Part shown: one piece after another, positions 7,816-17,776 of the stretch | Layout: every line of letters starts with the position of its first letter | Numbering within the stretch: the stretch's first letter is position 1 | Assembly (NCBI RefSeq): GCF_001423105.1 | Contig: NZ_LMNV01000003.1 | Span: 507,883-571,882, forward strand | DNA length: 64,000 bases | Source: Frondihabitans sp. Leaf304 | GTDB lineage: Bacteria > Actinomycetota > Actinomycetes > Actinomycetales > Microbacteriaceae | Direction of reading: 5' to 3' | The notes under the pieces: model-generated | What the model saw: the letters and a program-made list of their open reading frames with translations, nothing else | Databases searched by the model: none | Told to the model about the DNA's origin: nothing | Program-made: the position numbers and the translations under genes

Positions 7816-9381
7816 TCAGTGATCAGCGGGTGAGAAACTCAGGATCCCGCCCACCACGAGGTCACGCACCTGCGGCAGCAGCTCGGCCCGCAGGTCGGCC
7901 TCCGGCGCCTCGAGCAGCTGCGCGAGAGCGCCCACGATCGCCCCGACGCTGAGCTCGCCGTCGCTGGCCCCGACGAGCGCCGTCAGGGCCGTGCCCGCGT
8001 CGACGGTCCGCCCGAAGCCTCCGCCCTGCCGCAGCGTGATCACCGTCGGGTCGTCGTTGCCCGGCCAGTAGTGCCGCTCCTCCGTGACGTCGCCGGCGAC
8101 CTGCAATGTCGTCTGCGCGAGGTCGGCGTCCGACAGGGTGCGCAGCCGGTCCAGGGTGTCGAGCGTCGCACCGAGATGGGCGCCGAGCCCCACGTCGGAG
8201 CGGCCGAGGGAGCCTCGGAGACTCTCGATCCGTGTCTCGGGCCGCGCCGTGGGATCCTTCGGTCTTCTCAGCGTGACGTACCCGAAGCCGACCTCGACGA
8301 CCCCGCGCGCATCGAAGTCATCGAGCCATGCCCCGTAGAGCCGCTCGAATTCGGGGCTGCCGGGTCTCGTGCCGCCATCGCGGATCCAGGTCTCGGCATA
8401 CGACGCAGGATCCTGCGCCTCGCGCTCTACTACCCAGACGTCCACCGCAACACGACCGCGCTCGGCCCAGTCCCCCACGCTGAACGGACCCCGCTTGTCG
8501 CTCGTCGCAGCCCCCGTCTCCCAGTTGCCGAGCAGCTGGGCGATGCCGCCCGGCGCGAGGTGCTCCCCCGCCTGCTCGACCACCGTGGCGACGAGCGCAT
8601 CGCCGACCATGCCACCGTCGCGATACTCGTAGGCGGGAACCCCGTCGACCCGCGGCGTGATGACGAACGGCGGGTTCGAGACGATGTGGTCGAACGTCTC
8701 GCCGGCGACCGGCTCGAACAGGCTGCCGAGACGGAACTCGATGCCGTCGATCAGGTTGAGCTCGGCGTTGAAGCGGGCGAAGTCGAGGGCGCGCTCCGAG
8801 ATGTCGGTCGCCACGACGTGACGCGCGTGACGGGCGGCGTGCATCGCCTGGATACCGCAGCCGGTGCCGAGGTCGAGTGCCCGATCGACCGGTCGGGCGA
8901 TCATGAGGCCGCTCAGAGTGGCGGAAGCGCCGCCGATGCCCAAGACATGGTCTTCGCGAAGTGCACCCTGCAGGGCGAGCTCACCGAGGTCGGAGGCGAT
9001 CCACCAGTGTGCTTCGCCGGAGGCATCCGTGAACGAGTAGGGGCGCAGGTCGACCAGGGCGCTGACCATGCCGCTGTCGTCGCGTGCCACGAGCTCGAGT
9101 TCGATCGCGCCGTCGAGTCCGAGCGTCGGCAACGCGGCAGCAACGGCGTCGGCGGGCTGCGGGTAGCCGAGCACGAACAAGAGCGCCAGGGTGTCAGACG
9201 CGCGTTCTGCAGGCGTCTCCGGGATCCTCGACGCCAGCGCCCGTCGCGCCGCGATCCGCTCGCCCCGGAACAACGCAGCACCTCCCTGCGCGCCCCAGGC
9301 CCCGGCACCACTCAGATGCGACACGGTGAAGAGGGAGGTGGAGAGGTCGGAGCGGAGGCGGGAGATCAGGTCGGAGCGCAC
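7816..9381 (-). CDS. SAM-dependent methyltransferase, NPPF type
   Basis: Class I methyltransferase of about 521 residues. The central fold has the SAM-binding motif LDLGTGCGIQAMHAARHA and the catalytic NPPF motif (IVSNPPFVITPR), which marks enzymes methylating amide or exocyclic amino nitrogens of RNA or protein (PrmC, RlmG, RsmC families). An unannotated N-terminal half of about 160 residues resembles the actinobacterial DUF7059-type extension. Two GTG starts compete: 9399 has a purine run directly against the start, while 9381 has AGGA seven bases upstream and is preferred. The target is not determinable; rRNA is the likeliest. Confidence 0.82.
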   Translation of the reverse strand: MRSDLISRLRSDLSTSLFTVSHLSGAGAWGAQGGAALFRGERIAARRALASRIPETPAERASDTLALLFVLGYPQPADAVAAALPTLGLDGAIELELVARDDSGMVSALVDLRPYSFTDASGEAHWWIASDLGELALQGALREDHVLGIGGASATLSGLMIARPVDRALDLGTGCGIQAMHAARHARHVVATDISERALDFARFNAELNLIDGIEFRLGSLFEPVAGETFDHIVSNPPFVITPRVDGVPAYEYRDGGMVGDALVATVVEQAGEHLAPGGIAQLLGNWETGAATSDKRGPFSVGDWAERGRVAVDVWVVEREAQDPASYAETWIRDGGTRPGSPEFERLYGAWLDDFDARGVVEVGFGYVTLRRPKDPTARPETRIESLRGSLGRSDVGLGAHLGATLDTLDRLRTLSDADLAQTTLQVAGDVTEERHYWPGNDDPTVITLRQGGGFGRTVDAGTALTALVGASDGELSVGAIVGALAQLLEAPEADLRAELLPQVRDLVVGGILSFSPADH

Positions 9382-9427
9382 CGGTCCATCCTGCCGCACT
9401 CCCTTCGTCGGTCGGCGCGGGCTCTCC

Positions 9428-9487
9428 TAGTCGCGTATCGCAGGCTTAGTCGCGCTTTTTCGCGACTAACCCTGCGATTCGCGACTA
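9428..9487. repeat. Nested double palindrome with TAGTCGCG arms
   Basis: The outer 17-bp stem (9428-9444 with 9471-9487, one mismatch) encloses an inner 9-bp stem TTAGTCGCG / CGCGACTAA with loop CTTTTT. The 8-mer TAGTCGCG or its complement therefore occurs four times in 60 bp. It overlaps the stop codon of the small downstream gene. Confidence 0.85.
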
Positions 9488-9763
9488 AGTGCGAGCCAGT
9501 CGGCCCGGCAGGAACGGCAGCAGCGGCGCCCGGTAGCGGATCGTCTTGGTGCCCTGCTCGACCGTGAGCTCAGCGACCCCGAATCGCCACAGCCGATTGA
9601 AGAGGAACACGCCGATCGTGTCGCCCGGCTCGACCTGCCAGGTGCCGACGCCCCACTGCGCCGGCTGGCCGCGCCCGTCGATCACGACGGTCGGCTTCGG
9701 ATACCACCCGATCGGCGGCTTGGCGAGGGCGAGTTCGATGCGAAGCGTCTGCGATTCGGGCAC
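9485..9763 (-). CDS. Small conserved-looking protein, unknown function
   Basis: A 92-residue protein, not recognised. The sequence is beta-rich with alternating hydrophobic residues (WQVEPGDTIGVFLFNRLWRFG, then TKTIRYRAP). It has a Pro-rich PPIGWYPKP turn and no signal peptide or membrane helix. Codon use matches the neighbours, which supports it being real. The stop lies within the double palindrome. It lies about 100 bp downstream of the methyltransferase start on the other side of that structure, so it is probably a separate transcript. Confidence 0.65.
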   Translation of the reverse strand: MPESQTLRIELALAKPPIGWYPKPTVVIDGRGQPAQWGVGTWQVEPGDTIGVFLFNRLWRFGVAELTVEQGTKTIRYRAPLLPFLPGRLART

Positions 9764-9831
9764 GCGTTCAGCCTAGGTGTCGATGGCTCCCGCCCCGCCT
9801 GTAGCGCCAACGAAGCGACCAGACCAGCACA

Positions 9832-9867
9832 TGCAAATGGCCCTCCCGTAAGGAAGAGCCATTTGCA
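9832..9867 (-). terminator. Terminator hairpin of the tRNA-Ala gene
   Basis: 10-bp stem TGCAAATGGC / GCCATTTGCA with a 16-base loop, four bases beyond the 3' end of the tRNA on the minus strand. Position makes termination likely. Confidence 0.6.
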
Positions 9868-9870
9868 GGG

Positions 9871-9943
9871 TGGAGCTAAGGAGATTCGAACTCCTGACCT
9901 TCTCATTGCGAACGAGACGCGCTACCAACTGCGCCATAGCCCC
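9871..9943 (-). tRNA. tRNA-Ala (anticodon CGC)
   Basis: A 73-nt cloverleaf on the minus strand. The acceptor GGGGCTA pairs with TAGCTCC. The D-arm is GCGC-AGTTGGTA-GCGC, the anticodon stem TCTCG/TGAGA has loop TTCGCAA giving anticodon CGC, and the T-arm is AGGAG-TTCGAAT-CTCCT. The discriminator base is A; CCA is not encoded. The 200 bp upstream (9946-10153) shows nothing else. Confidence 0.95.
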
Positions 9944-10153
9944 AAACTGCTCCTCAACGATATCACCCCGTCGGCGGCGCTACCGACACAGTCAGCAGGC
10001 GCGATCCAGTCCGGCAGTGACTCGACCGAGGCGGGCCGGCCTATCGTCAGCGAAGGCGCCCACGACACCGGAATCCGATTAAGACACCGCCGAAGGGCGG
10101 CGTCGCTACCGAAACGCGGTGCCGCGACCGGAAAGCGGTGTCGGCGCGAAAGG

Positions 10154-11323
10154 TCAGACCGCGCGACGACGCTGCAGAACGTCGTCGAGGCTGAGCTGCT
10201 CGATCTCGCCCTCGTCGTAGAAGCCCATGCGCGCGAAACGGCTCGTGGCAGCGGGTGCTTCGGCAGCAGGCGCGACAGCAGGCTCAGGATCCGCGGCAAC
10301 GGCCGCAACAACCGGCGCATCCCGGGCCGATCCGTCCGAGCCAGCCGACCCCACGGACCCAGCCGACCGCGCCGACCGCTGCGCCTGCAGCGCCGCTTCC
10401 GCCCGCGCCACCTCGCGCAGAGCTTCGCGCTGGGCGTCCTGGCTCGCGGCCTCCTGCTCCTGGCGCAGGGCTTGCTCCTGACGCAGCGCCTCCGCCGAGG
10501 CGGCCGCGGCCTCCTGCAGAGCGGCGGCGTCGGCCGCGTTCGTCGCACTGCCCGCGACCGCGGCCGAGCGAGCCAGCGCGCGCGCCGAGCCCCGTCGCAG
10601 ATACAGGGGACGGGGCATGGCGACGGGAGTCCACTGTCGTGACGCGGTCTCGGAACGCGACCCCGCAGGATCCTGCGCTTCGGCCACGACCCCGTCCGCC
10701 GCCTGCGACGGGGCGAAGTCGTGGAACGCCTGCGCCACGGGAGTCGCCGAAGCGGTCACCGCGGGCGCGACTCGGGCTCGGCGTGCACGGGCGCGCGACA
10801 CCGCCGACAACTGCCCGAGCATGACGACCGAGCCCGCTCCGGCGATGGTGCCGGCGACGAGGAGGAGCCACGCCGACGGAAGGCCGACGATGCCGGCCAC
10901 GAAGGCGATGAGAGAGGCGACCAGCACGAGCGTCGACACGAGGCGGGTGCGACGGAGACGACGCGCGGCAAGAGCCGGTTCGGCGTCGGCGGCGCGGAGA
11001 ACAGGAGCGGTCGCGGCGAGCTCTCGGGTGACCGCACGCTGGCGGGCTGCCTCCTGGGCGCGGCGGATGGCCTCGCGCTTCGACTCCTCGGAGCGAAGGA
11101 TCTTCTGCGCCGTCGCGACCGACTTGGCGTTGGCTTCCACGCGGACCTCCCCGGGCAGCTCGGCGGTCTGCGCGAGAATGCGCAACGTCTGCTGCAGGCG
11201 CACCGCGTTGCGCTCGGTGGCGAGGTACTGCTGACGTTTCGCCCATGACGGGATCAGGTAGACCAGCCAGAGCACTGCGACCAGCCCGAGGACAATGCCT
11301 CCACCCCACGACCCGATTCCCAT
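10154..11323 (-). CDS. SepX/GlpR-like membrane protein of the galU-rimJ locus
   Basis: A 389-residue membrane protein. A first helix at residues 5-25 is followed by a cytoplasmic helical stretch, a hydrophobic pair near residues 125-175 (LVSTLVLVASLIAFVAGIVG and GSVVMLGQ ends), and a long Ala/Glu/Gln-rich, coiled-coil-prone region. Position directly after galU and the RimJ-type acetyltransferase matches the actinobacterial gene (Rv0996 in M. tuberculosis) described as SepX in Streptomyces and GlpR in Corynebacterium, a divisome-associated membrane protein. That identification rests on synteny and topology; sequence similarity was not tested. The usual moeA/glp gene is not between galU and rimJ here. 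Confidence 0.6.
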   Translation of the reverse strand: MGIGSWGGGIVLGLVAVLWLVYLIPSWAKRQQYLATERNAVRLQQTLRILAQTAELPGEVRVEANAKSVATAQKILRSEESKREAIRRAQEAARQRAVTRELAATAPVLRAADAEPALAARRLRRTRLVSTLVLVASLIAFVAGIVGLPSAWLLLVAGTIAGAGSVVMLGQLSAVSRARARRARVAPAVTASATPVAQAFHDFAPSQAADGVVAEAQDPAGSRSETASRQWTPVAMPRPLYLRRGSARALARSAAVAGSATNAADAAALQEAAAASAEALRQEQALRQEQEAASQDAQREALREVARAEAALQAQRSARSAGSVGSAGSDGSARDAPVVAAVAADPEPAVAPAAEAPAATSRFARMGFYDEGEIEQLSLDDVLQRRRAV

Positions 11324-11395
11324 GCTGGCAAGGGTAGGAGGGCGGTGCGCGCCAACGCGGCTGATCGCGGGGTGTGTCGAGCCGCCACTGCCGAA

Positions 11396-12037
11396 CTAGT
11401 AGCTGCGAGCGGCCTCGTCGAGAGCGTCGGGGGGCACGGATCCTTGGCCCGGAGGAATCCGGCCCTCGTGCCAGCGGCGCAGGACCCCCTCGGAAACCTC
11501 TTCGGCGACCAACCCGAAGCAGAAGTGGTCGCGCCACTCGCCGTTGATGTGGATGTAGCGGCGACGCAGGCCCTCGTAGCGGAAACCGAGCTTCTCGACC
11601 ACGCGGAGGCTGGGGCCGTTCTCGGGTCGGATGCAGATCTCCATCCGGTGCAGGCCGAGGCGCTGGAAGCAGTAGTCGGTGGCCAGCGCGACGGCCGTGG
11701 GCGTGGCGTTGTGGCCGGCGGCCGACTGGGTGACCCAGTAGCCGATCGTCGCGGAGGCGAGCGAGCCGTAGGTGATCCCCGACACGTTGAGCTGACCGAC
11801 GAAGCGCCCGTCGAGCTCGATGGCGAACGGCAGACCGAGGCCCGCGCGCGCATTGGTCTGCAACGAACGGATGCTCGACCGCACGTCGATCGTCGTGAAG
11901 CCGTGCGGGTTCGTGGCCTCCCACTGCCTGAGCCAGGAGCGGTTCTCCGCCAGCGCCCTGTCGAGGTCGCGTGCGTCCCGCAACCGCAGGGGTCGGATTC
12001 CGATGCGCCCCGACACCAGCGTGGGGATGGTCGTCAC
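11396..12037 (-). CDS. GNAT acetyltransferase, RimJ/RimL type
   Basis: Acetyl-CoA-dependent N-acetyltransferase of 213 residues, possibly acting on a protein N-terminus. It begins with the typical LVSGRIGIRPLRLRDARDLD beta-strand/helix. The conserved IGYWV strand, the acetyl-CoA loop region SAAGHNATPTAVALA, and the C-terminal ENGPSLRVVEKLGFRYEG signature are all present, with DHFCFGL at the end. It starts at GTG 12037 with no strong ribosome site. It sits between galU and the SepX-like gene on the same strand, as in other actinobacteria. Substrate unknown; rimJ is a positional name only. Confidence 0.85.
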   Translation of the reverse strand: MTTIPTLVSGRIGIRPLRLRDARDLDRALAENRSWLRQWEATNPHGFTTIDVRSSIRSLQTNARAGLGLPFAIELDGRFVGQLNVSGITYGSLASATIGYWVTQSAAGHNATPTAVALATDYCFQRLGLHRMEICIRPENGPSLRVVEKLGFRYEGLRRRYIHINGEWRDHFCFGLVAEEVSEGVLRRWHEGRIPPGQGSVPPDALDEAARSY

Positions 12038-12060
12038 TTGGTTGCCAATGGTTCTCGGGA

Positions 12061-12086
12061 GGTGCGGCCCCTGTCAGGGCCGCACC
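12061..12086. terminator. Hairpin between galU and the acetyltransferase
   Basis: 10-bp stem GGTGCGGCCC / GGGCCGCACC with a 6-base loop in the 81-bp gap. It suggests galU and the downstream acetyltransferase are at least partly separate transcripts. Confidence 0.6.
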
Positions 12087-12118
12087 CACGTGGTGTCCGG
12101 GTTGTCGTCAGGCCCGGG

Positions 12119-13018
12119 TCAGGCCTTTTCGAGGCCTGCCGTGAAATCGATCAGCCACGATTTGAGGTCGTCGCCGAGGTCGTCACGGTCGCTCGCAAGC
12201 TGCACGATGGCCTTGATGTAGTCGAGTTTGTCACCGGTGTCGTATCGGCGCCCGCGGAACACGACGCCGTAGACGCCGCCGGTCCACTCTTCGGCGGCAG
12301 CCATCTTCTCGAGAGCATCGGTGAGCTGGATCTCGCCGCCCTTGCCGGGCGCCTGCTTCTCGAGCACGTCGAAGACCTCGGGGCGCAGCACGTAGCGCCC
12401 GATGATCGCGAGGTTGGAGGGGGCTTCGCCCTGCGGGGGCTTCTCGACGAGACCGGTGATCTTCACGACGTCGTCTTCGTCGGTCTTCTCGACCGTGGCG
12501 ACACCGTAGAGGTGGGTCATCGACTCGGGCACCTCGAGGAGGGCAACGACGCTGGCGTTCTTCTGACCCTGGACCTCGATCATGCGGCTGAGCAGCGGGT
12601 CGCGCGCATCGATGATGTCGTCACCGAGCAGGACGGCGAACGGTTCGCGGCCCACGTGCATGGAGGCGCGAAGGACGGCGTGACCGAGGCCGAGCGGGTC
12701 GCCCTGGCGCACGTAGTGCATGTCGGCGAGGTCGGTCGACTGGTTGACCTTCGCGAGTTTCTCGTGGTCGCCCTTCTTGCGAAGCGTCTCTTCGAGCTCT
12801 GACACGTGGTCGAAGTGGTTCTCGAGCGCGTTCTTGTTACGACCGGTGATCATGAGCACATCGGTGAGGCCGGCCGAGACGGCCTCCTCGACGACGTACT
12901 GGATCGCCGGCTTGTCGACGACGGGGAGCATCTCCTTTGGCATGGCTTTGGTTGCGGGAAGAAAGCGTGTGCCCAACCCTGCTGCTGGAATGACGGCTTT
13001 AGAAATCGTGAAACCCAT
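12119..13018 (-). CDS. galU: UTP-glucose-1-phosphate uridylyltransferase
   Basis: Makes UDP-glucose from UTP and glucose-1-phosphate for glycans and cell-envelope polymers. The 299 residues match bacterial GalU length. The N-terminal nucleotide-binding motif GLGTRFLPATKAMPKEMLP and the acidic Mg-binding block VLLGDDIID are intact, as are the sugar-binding LVEKP and the C-terminal GRRYDTGDKLDYIKA. It starts at ATG 13018 and diverges from the 5-FCL gene across 86 bp that hold both promoters. Confidence 0.96.
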   Translation of the reverse strand: MGFTISKAVIPAAGLGTRFLPATKAMPKEMLPVVDKPAIQYVVEEAVSAGLTDVLMITGRNKNALENHFDHVSELEETLRKKGDHEKLAKVNQSTDLADMHYVRQGDPLGLGHAVLRASMHVGREPFAVLLGDDIIDARDPLLSRMIEVQGQKNASVVALLEVPESMTHLYGVATVEKTDEDDVVKITGLVEKPPQGEAPSNLAIIGRYVLRPEVFDVLEKQAPGKGGEIQLTDALEKMAAAEEWTGGVYGVVFRGRRYDTGDKLDYIKAIVQLASDRDDLGDDLKSWLIDFTAGLEKA

Positions 13019-13104
13019 GCCGCTCAGCGTATCTATTTCCTGCGTTACGGAGCGGTTAAGTTTGGTCTCCGGTCGTCTTCGACCGGGCGGTTACGATTGC
13101 GGGC

Positions 13105-13686
13105 ATGACCGATCTGGTGTCCGATGCCAAACGAGCCCTCCGAAAAGAACTGCGCTCCCGGCGCCGCATGATGACCGACACGGAGGCCGACTCGTCGACC
13201 GAGGCGCTGACCGAGCACCTCATCGGCCTCGCCACCGAACTCGGGATCACCTCGATGTCGGCGTATCTCTCGGCCTCGTTCGAGCCCAACACGCGCCCAT
13301 TCCTCAACTGGGCCCACGACCGCGGCATCCGGGTGCTCTACCCGATCACCCGCGAAGACGGGCTGCTCGACTGGGCGGTCTCGACCGACTTCGAATCCGA
13401 GACCGAGGGTCTCTTCGGCCTGCCCGAGCCGATCGGCGAGGTGCTGAGCCCGATGGCGATCAACGACGTCGACCTGATCATCGTTCCGGCGGCGCAGATC
13501 GACCACACCGGCATGCGCATGGGCTGGGGCAAGGGCTACTTCGACAAGACGCTCGGATCGATGGAGAAGCGCCCGCCGGTTTATGCTGTGGTGTTCGACT
13601 CCGAGTACGTCGAGTCTGTGCCGAGCGAGAGGCACGACCAGCCCGTCGACGGCGTCGTCACCCCTTCCGGCATCGTCCGGTTCTGA
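13105..13686 (+). CDS. 5-formyltetrahydrofolate cyclo-ligase
   Basis: Converts 5-formyl-THF to 5,10-methenyl-THF using ATP, in one-carbon metabolism. The 193 residues cover the whole family. The Lys/Arg-rich N-terminus KRALRKELRSRRR binds nucleotide, and the C-terminal signature MGWGKGYFDKTL (GxGxGYYD-like) and the region VPAAQIDHTGMRMG are conserved. It is the first gene of a plus-strand group followed by the FmdB-like zinc ribbon 42 bp downstream, the same order as the actinobacterial galU region elsewhere. Confidence 0.93.
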   Translation: MTDLVSDAKRALRKELRSRRRMMTDTEADSSTEALTEHLIGLATELGITSMSAYLSASFEPNTRPFLNWAHDRGIRVLYPITREDGLLDWAVSTDFESETEGLFGLPEPIGEVLSPMAINDVDLIIVPAAQIDHTGMRMGWGKGYFDKTLGSMEKRPPVYAVVFDSEYVESVPSERHDQPVDGVVTPSGIVRF

Positions 13687-13728
13687 TTCCGCTCCACCCT
13701 TCTCTTTCCCCCGAGGCTCCGAGGTCCT

Positions 13729-14097
13729 GTGCCCACCTACAGCTACCGCTGCACCGAGTGCGGCAACGCGTTCGACATCCAGCAGTCTTTCTCTGACGAC
13801 TCGCTCACGGTGTGCCCCGTCTGCTCGGGCAAGCTCCGCAAGATCTTCTCGGCCGTCGGCGTGACCTTCAACGGGTCGGGCTTCTACCGCACCGACTCGC
13901 GCGCCAAGCCGTCCGAGGGATCGGGGTCGGGTTCGCCCAAGACGCCGAGCAAGAGCGCAGGATCCGACGGATCCTCGTCCGGCACGGCGTCCGGCACCGC
14001 GGCAGCGCCGTCCAAGCCCGCCTCCTCCGGTTCGGGCTCCGGGTCGGGCTCCTCGAGCTCGGGCTCCTCCGGTGGCGGTTCGTCGCCCTCGAAGTAA
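13729..14097 (+). CDS. FmdB-family zinc-ribbon protein
   Basis: A 122-residue protein whose first 60 residues are an FmdB zinc ribbon: MPTYSYRCTECGNAFD and VCPVCSG supply two CxxC pairs, and FNGSGFYRTD is the family's closing motif. The rest is a disordered Ser/Gly/Pro tail. The M. tuberculosis homologue in the same position (Rv0991c) has been described as a redox-responsive chaperone-like protein; a similar role here is inference. It starts at GTG 13729. The AGGATCCGACGGATCC run in the tail contains two copies of the over-represented motif. Confidence 0.88.
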   Translation: MPTYSYRCTECGNAFDIQQSFSDDSLTVCPVCSGKLRKIFSAVGVTFNGSGFYRTDSRAKPSEGSGSGSPKTPSKSAGSDGSSSGTASGTAAAPSKPASSGSGSGSGSSSSGSSGGGSSPSK

Positions 14098-14166
14098 CGC
14101 CGATACGCTCGGTCTGGTTGAGTCGACGGAGATTCACGTCTTTTCCGTCTACCTCGAGGAGCACCC

Positions 14167-14673
14167 GTGAAGGGCTTCAAAGAATTCATCCTGCGCGGCA
14201 ACGTCATCGATCTGGCCGTCGCGGTCGTGATCGGTGCCGCGTTCACGGCGATCGTCACCTCGCTCGTGACCAACATCTTCAACCCGCTCATCGGGGCTCT
14301 CTTCAACGCGTCGATGCTCGACGAGGCACTGAAGGTCGATATTCCCACCGTGGGCGGCGGCAAGCCCGCAACGCTTCTCTTCGGTGCAGTAATCGGCTCC
14401 GCAATCAACTTCATCATCATCGCCGCGGTCGTGTACTTCTGCCTCGTACTTCCCGTCAACTCCCTGCTCAAGCGCTCGTTCGCCAAGCAGAAGGCGGACG
14501 AGGGCAAGCCGCAGGAGGTGCCGCCGACCGACGTCGAGATCCTCAGCGAGATCCGCGACCTGCTACGCGCGCAGAACACCTCACTCGGCGACACGCACGG
14601 GTCGCACGCGGCCCCCGTCGCTCCCCCGACGGCCACCGGCACCACGGGCGTCCCCGGGATGCCCTCGGCCTAA
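14167..14673 (+). CDS. mscL: Large-conductance mechanosensitive channel
   Basis: Homopentameric membrane channel that opens under hypo-osmotic tension. It is 168 residues, longer than E. coli MscL by an Ala/Pro/Thr C-terminal tail. Helix 1 begins KGFKEFILRGNVIDLAVAVV with the pore-lining glycines. Helix 2 (GSAINFIIIAAVVYFCLVLP) is followed by a basic KRSFAKQK anchor and the cytoplasmic helix DVEILSEIRDLL. AGGAGCACCC precedes the ATG. It ends 8 bp before the convergent ABC permease stop. Confidence 0.96.
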   Translation: MKGFKEFILRGNVIDLAVAVVIGAAFTAIVTSLVTNIFNPLIGALFNASMLDEALKVDIPTVGGGKPATLLFGAVIGSAINFIIIAAVVYFCLVLPVNSLLKRSFAKQKADEGKPQEVPPTDVEILSEIRDLLRAQNTSLGDTHGSHAAPVAPPTATGTTGVPGMPSA

Positions 14674-14681
14674 GCGGCCGT

Positions 14682-15889
14682 TCAGCTCTGCAGCGCCTCG
14701 GTGGGTGGGATTCGCGCGGCGCGCATGGCGGGATACAGCCCGGCAAGGGCTCCGATCACGAGCGTCGCGCCCAGACCGCCGGCCAACACCACTGGCGGAA
14801 TTGAAATCGGCCAGCCGTTGCCCACGGCGAAGGCGGCCGTGACAGCCGCCCCGATCACGGTGCCCGCCACGCCGCCGAGAAGCGACAGGAAGAGTGCCTC
14901 GGCGAGGAACTGCCGCCGGATGTGTGGTCGTGCCGCCCCGAGCGAACGGCGGAGGCCGATCTCGCGGCGGCGTTCCAGCACCGAGATGACCATCGTGTTG
15001 GCGACGCCGATGCCGCCGACCAAGAGCGCCACCGACCCGAGGCCGACCAGCAGGCCGGTGAAGGCCTGATCGGAGGCCTGTTTCGCCGCCAACGCGTCGG
15101 AGGGACGACCCACGGTGACGTCGGAGGGAGACTGGGGCGCGACCGTGCCAGGAATCAACTGCCGCACGCTGTCGATGCGCTCCTCGTCGGCCCGGATGTA
15201 GACCGAGGTCGGATGCACCCGCTCTCCTGCGTTCGCCGATGTGCCCTGCCGTTCTCCGAGAAGCACCGAGGTGTCGATCTCGGGGGCGAGCTCGCCGCAC
15301 TCGAGGATTCCCCCGACGGTGTAGACGTCGTCGCCGAGCAGGATTTGCTCGCCCGGCCTGGCCACTCCGAGCTTCTCGGCCGACTTCGCGCCGAGCACCA
15401 CCACCGGATACCGGCTGGTGCCATCGGTGAGCCACGAGCCGGCAGCGATGTGCCCGCCGATCACCCGGAGCAGATCGGACGATGCCGTCATGACGCCGAG
15501 CCCGTTCGTGTCGGTCTTCAGCGTGGCTGCGCTCCGGTAGGCGTGGAGGTCGACGAGGAGACCGGTCGTGCCGACGGATTCGACGCCGTCGACGCGTTGC
15601 ACGAGTCCGCCGACGCCGAACGGCAGGGGCTGCTCCTCGCCGAAGACGGAGGTTCCGGGCGCGACGGTCATCAGGTTGGTGCCCAGGCGGTCGAGGGTGG
15701 CGCTCAGCTGTGCCTGACTCGACGACGAGATGCCGACGACCGCGATCATGGCCGCGATGCCGATGGCGATGCCGAGAGCGGAGAGGATCGCGCGGGTGGG
15801 CCGGGCGATGAGGCCGGAGAAGCCGAGGCGGTAGACATCGGACGCGAGGAGGCGCGAGTGCATCGGCGTCTCGCGGACGGCCGAGACGC

Positions 15890-15893
<4 letters not shown>
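14682..15893 (-). CDS. MacB/FtsX-type ABC transporter permease
   Basis: A 403-residue permease of the MacB class. One N-terminal helix (near residues 30-55) is followed by a large extracytoplasmic MacB_PCD domain of about 220 residues, then three C-terminal helices making the FtsX domain (VALLVGGIGVANTMVISVLERRREIGLRRSLGA). The GTG start at 15893 overlaps the stop of the ATPase gene by four bases, showing translational coupling. With the ATPase and adaptor it forms a tripartite-like exporter for peptides or antibiotics; in Gram-positives such systems act across one membrane. Confidence 0.9.
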
Positions 15894-16602
<709 letters not shown>

Positions 16603-16606
<4 letters not shown>

Positions 16607-17658
16607 GCCGGCACCACGACCTTGTCGCCGGCTTTCAGCGCGCCGCCCGTGACTTCGACCCGATCGCCGGCGAACAGGCCGACGGTGACGGGAACCGACT
16701 TGGTGGCTCCGGCGGTGCCGATGACCTCGACGACGAATCCTCCGTCACTCGCGGCGCCGAGGGCCGTCACCGGAACGGACAGCACGTCTTTGCGGGTCTC
16801 CGAGACGAAATCGACCGTGACGTCGACTCGGTCGAGATCGCCGATCTTCGACGAATCCAAGGATCCGATGGTCACGGGGGTGGTCGTCGCGCCTTCCTCG
16901 TCGGTGACGGGGTCTCCGAGGGCTTCGACCTTGCCGGCCACCCGTGGCCCCGTCGGCAATACAACGGCGACCTTGCCGCCGATTCGCAGAAGCGGCGACC
17001 CCACGGGCAGATCGACGGTGACGACCTTCGTCGTGCCTTGGGTGTCGTACACCGGGGCGCCCGGGCTCACGGTGTTGCCGACGGACAGCTTGCGATCGGA
17101 GACGACCTGGTCACCCAGCCCGAACCAGATGCGCCCCTGCTCGATGGTGCCCGTGACCTTCTGCCCGGTGTCTTTCTGCCACTTCTCGATGGCGACACGG
17201 GTGTGCCAGTCAAAATGGCGGGTGGCCACCTCGTCGAGATAGCCCCAGGCGAAGAGGTTCTCTTCGAGCTGCTGGACGTCAGGGCCGTCGTCCATTCCCT
17301 GCTCGAAGGGGCGCCACTGCGGCAAGACACCGCTGCAGTAGACGACGGGTGTGTTGTCGACGCGGTAGAGGACATCGCGGGGCTTGATGACGTCGCCCAC
17401 GCTCGGAATGCTCGTCAGGGTTCCCTCGGGCCCGCCCGGCACGGTCGCTCCCGGCGTTCCGTGGAGCTTGCCCTGCTTGGTGCTCGTTCCGCTGAGGTCA
17501 CCGCGCTCGACGGTGGCGGAGTCTGTCATGATCGAGCGGCTGAGAGCGTCGGCGTCGGCGGGGTGGTCGACGCCCTGGGCGAGGAGGACTCCTCCTGTGC
17601 CGAGGACGGCGGCTCCGGCGATGCACGCCGTCACCACCAGGTTTCGTCGGCGGTTCAT
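16603..17658 (-). CDS. Efflux adaptor (HlyD/MacA-like) with peptidoglycan-binding domain
   Basis: A 351-residue exported adaptor, first gene of the efflux operon. An N-terminal signal/anchor helix (VVTACIAGAAVLGTGGVLLA) is followed by a beta-barrel/lipoyl-like region. A PG_binding_1 domain (DGPDVQQLEENLFAWGYL through AIEKWQKDTG) lies in the middle, and C-terminal beta-domains include GTTKVVTVDLPVG. This arrangement is common in actinobacterial MacA-like subunits. It probably links the exporter to the cell wall. The TCS at 18435-20269 lies upstream in the opposite orientation and is its likely regulator. Confidence 0.85.
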
Positions 17659-17776
17659 ATCTGTGGTCCTGTCTGTTTGTGGCCGCGGGTCTGAGAAATC
17701 GCGAGACCGGCGTCGGTGTCTGTTCTTTCGACAAGGACCCGCCGGCGGTCAGCGCAGCGCGCTTCGTCGGTCGGTG

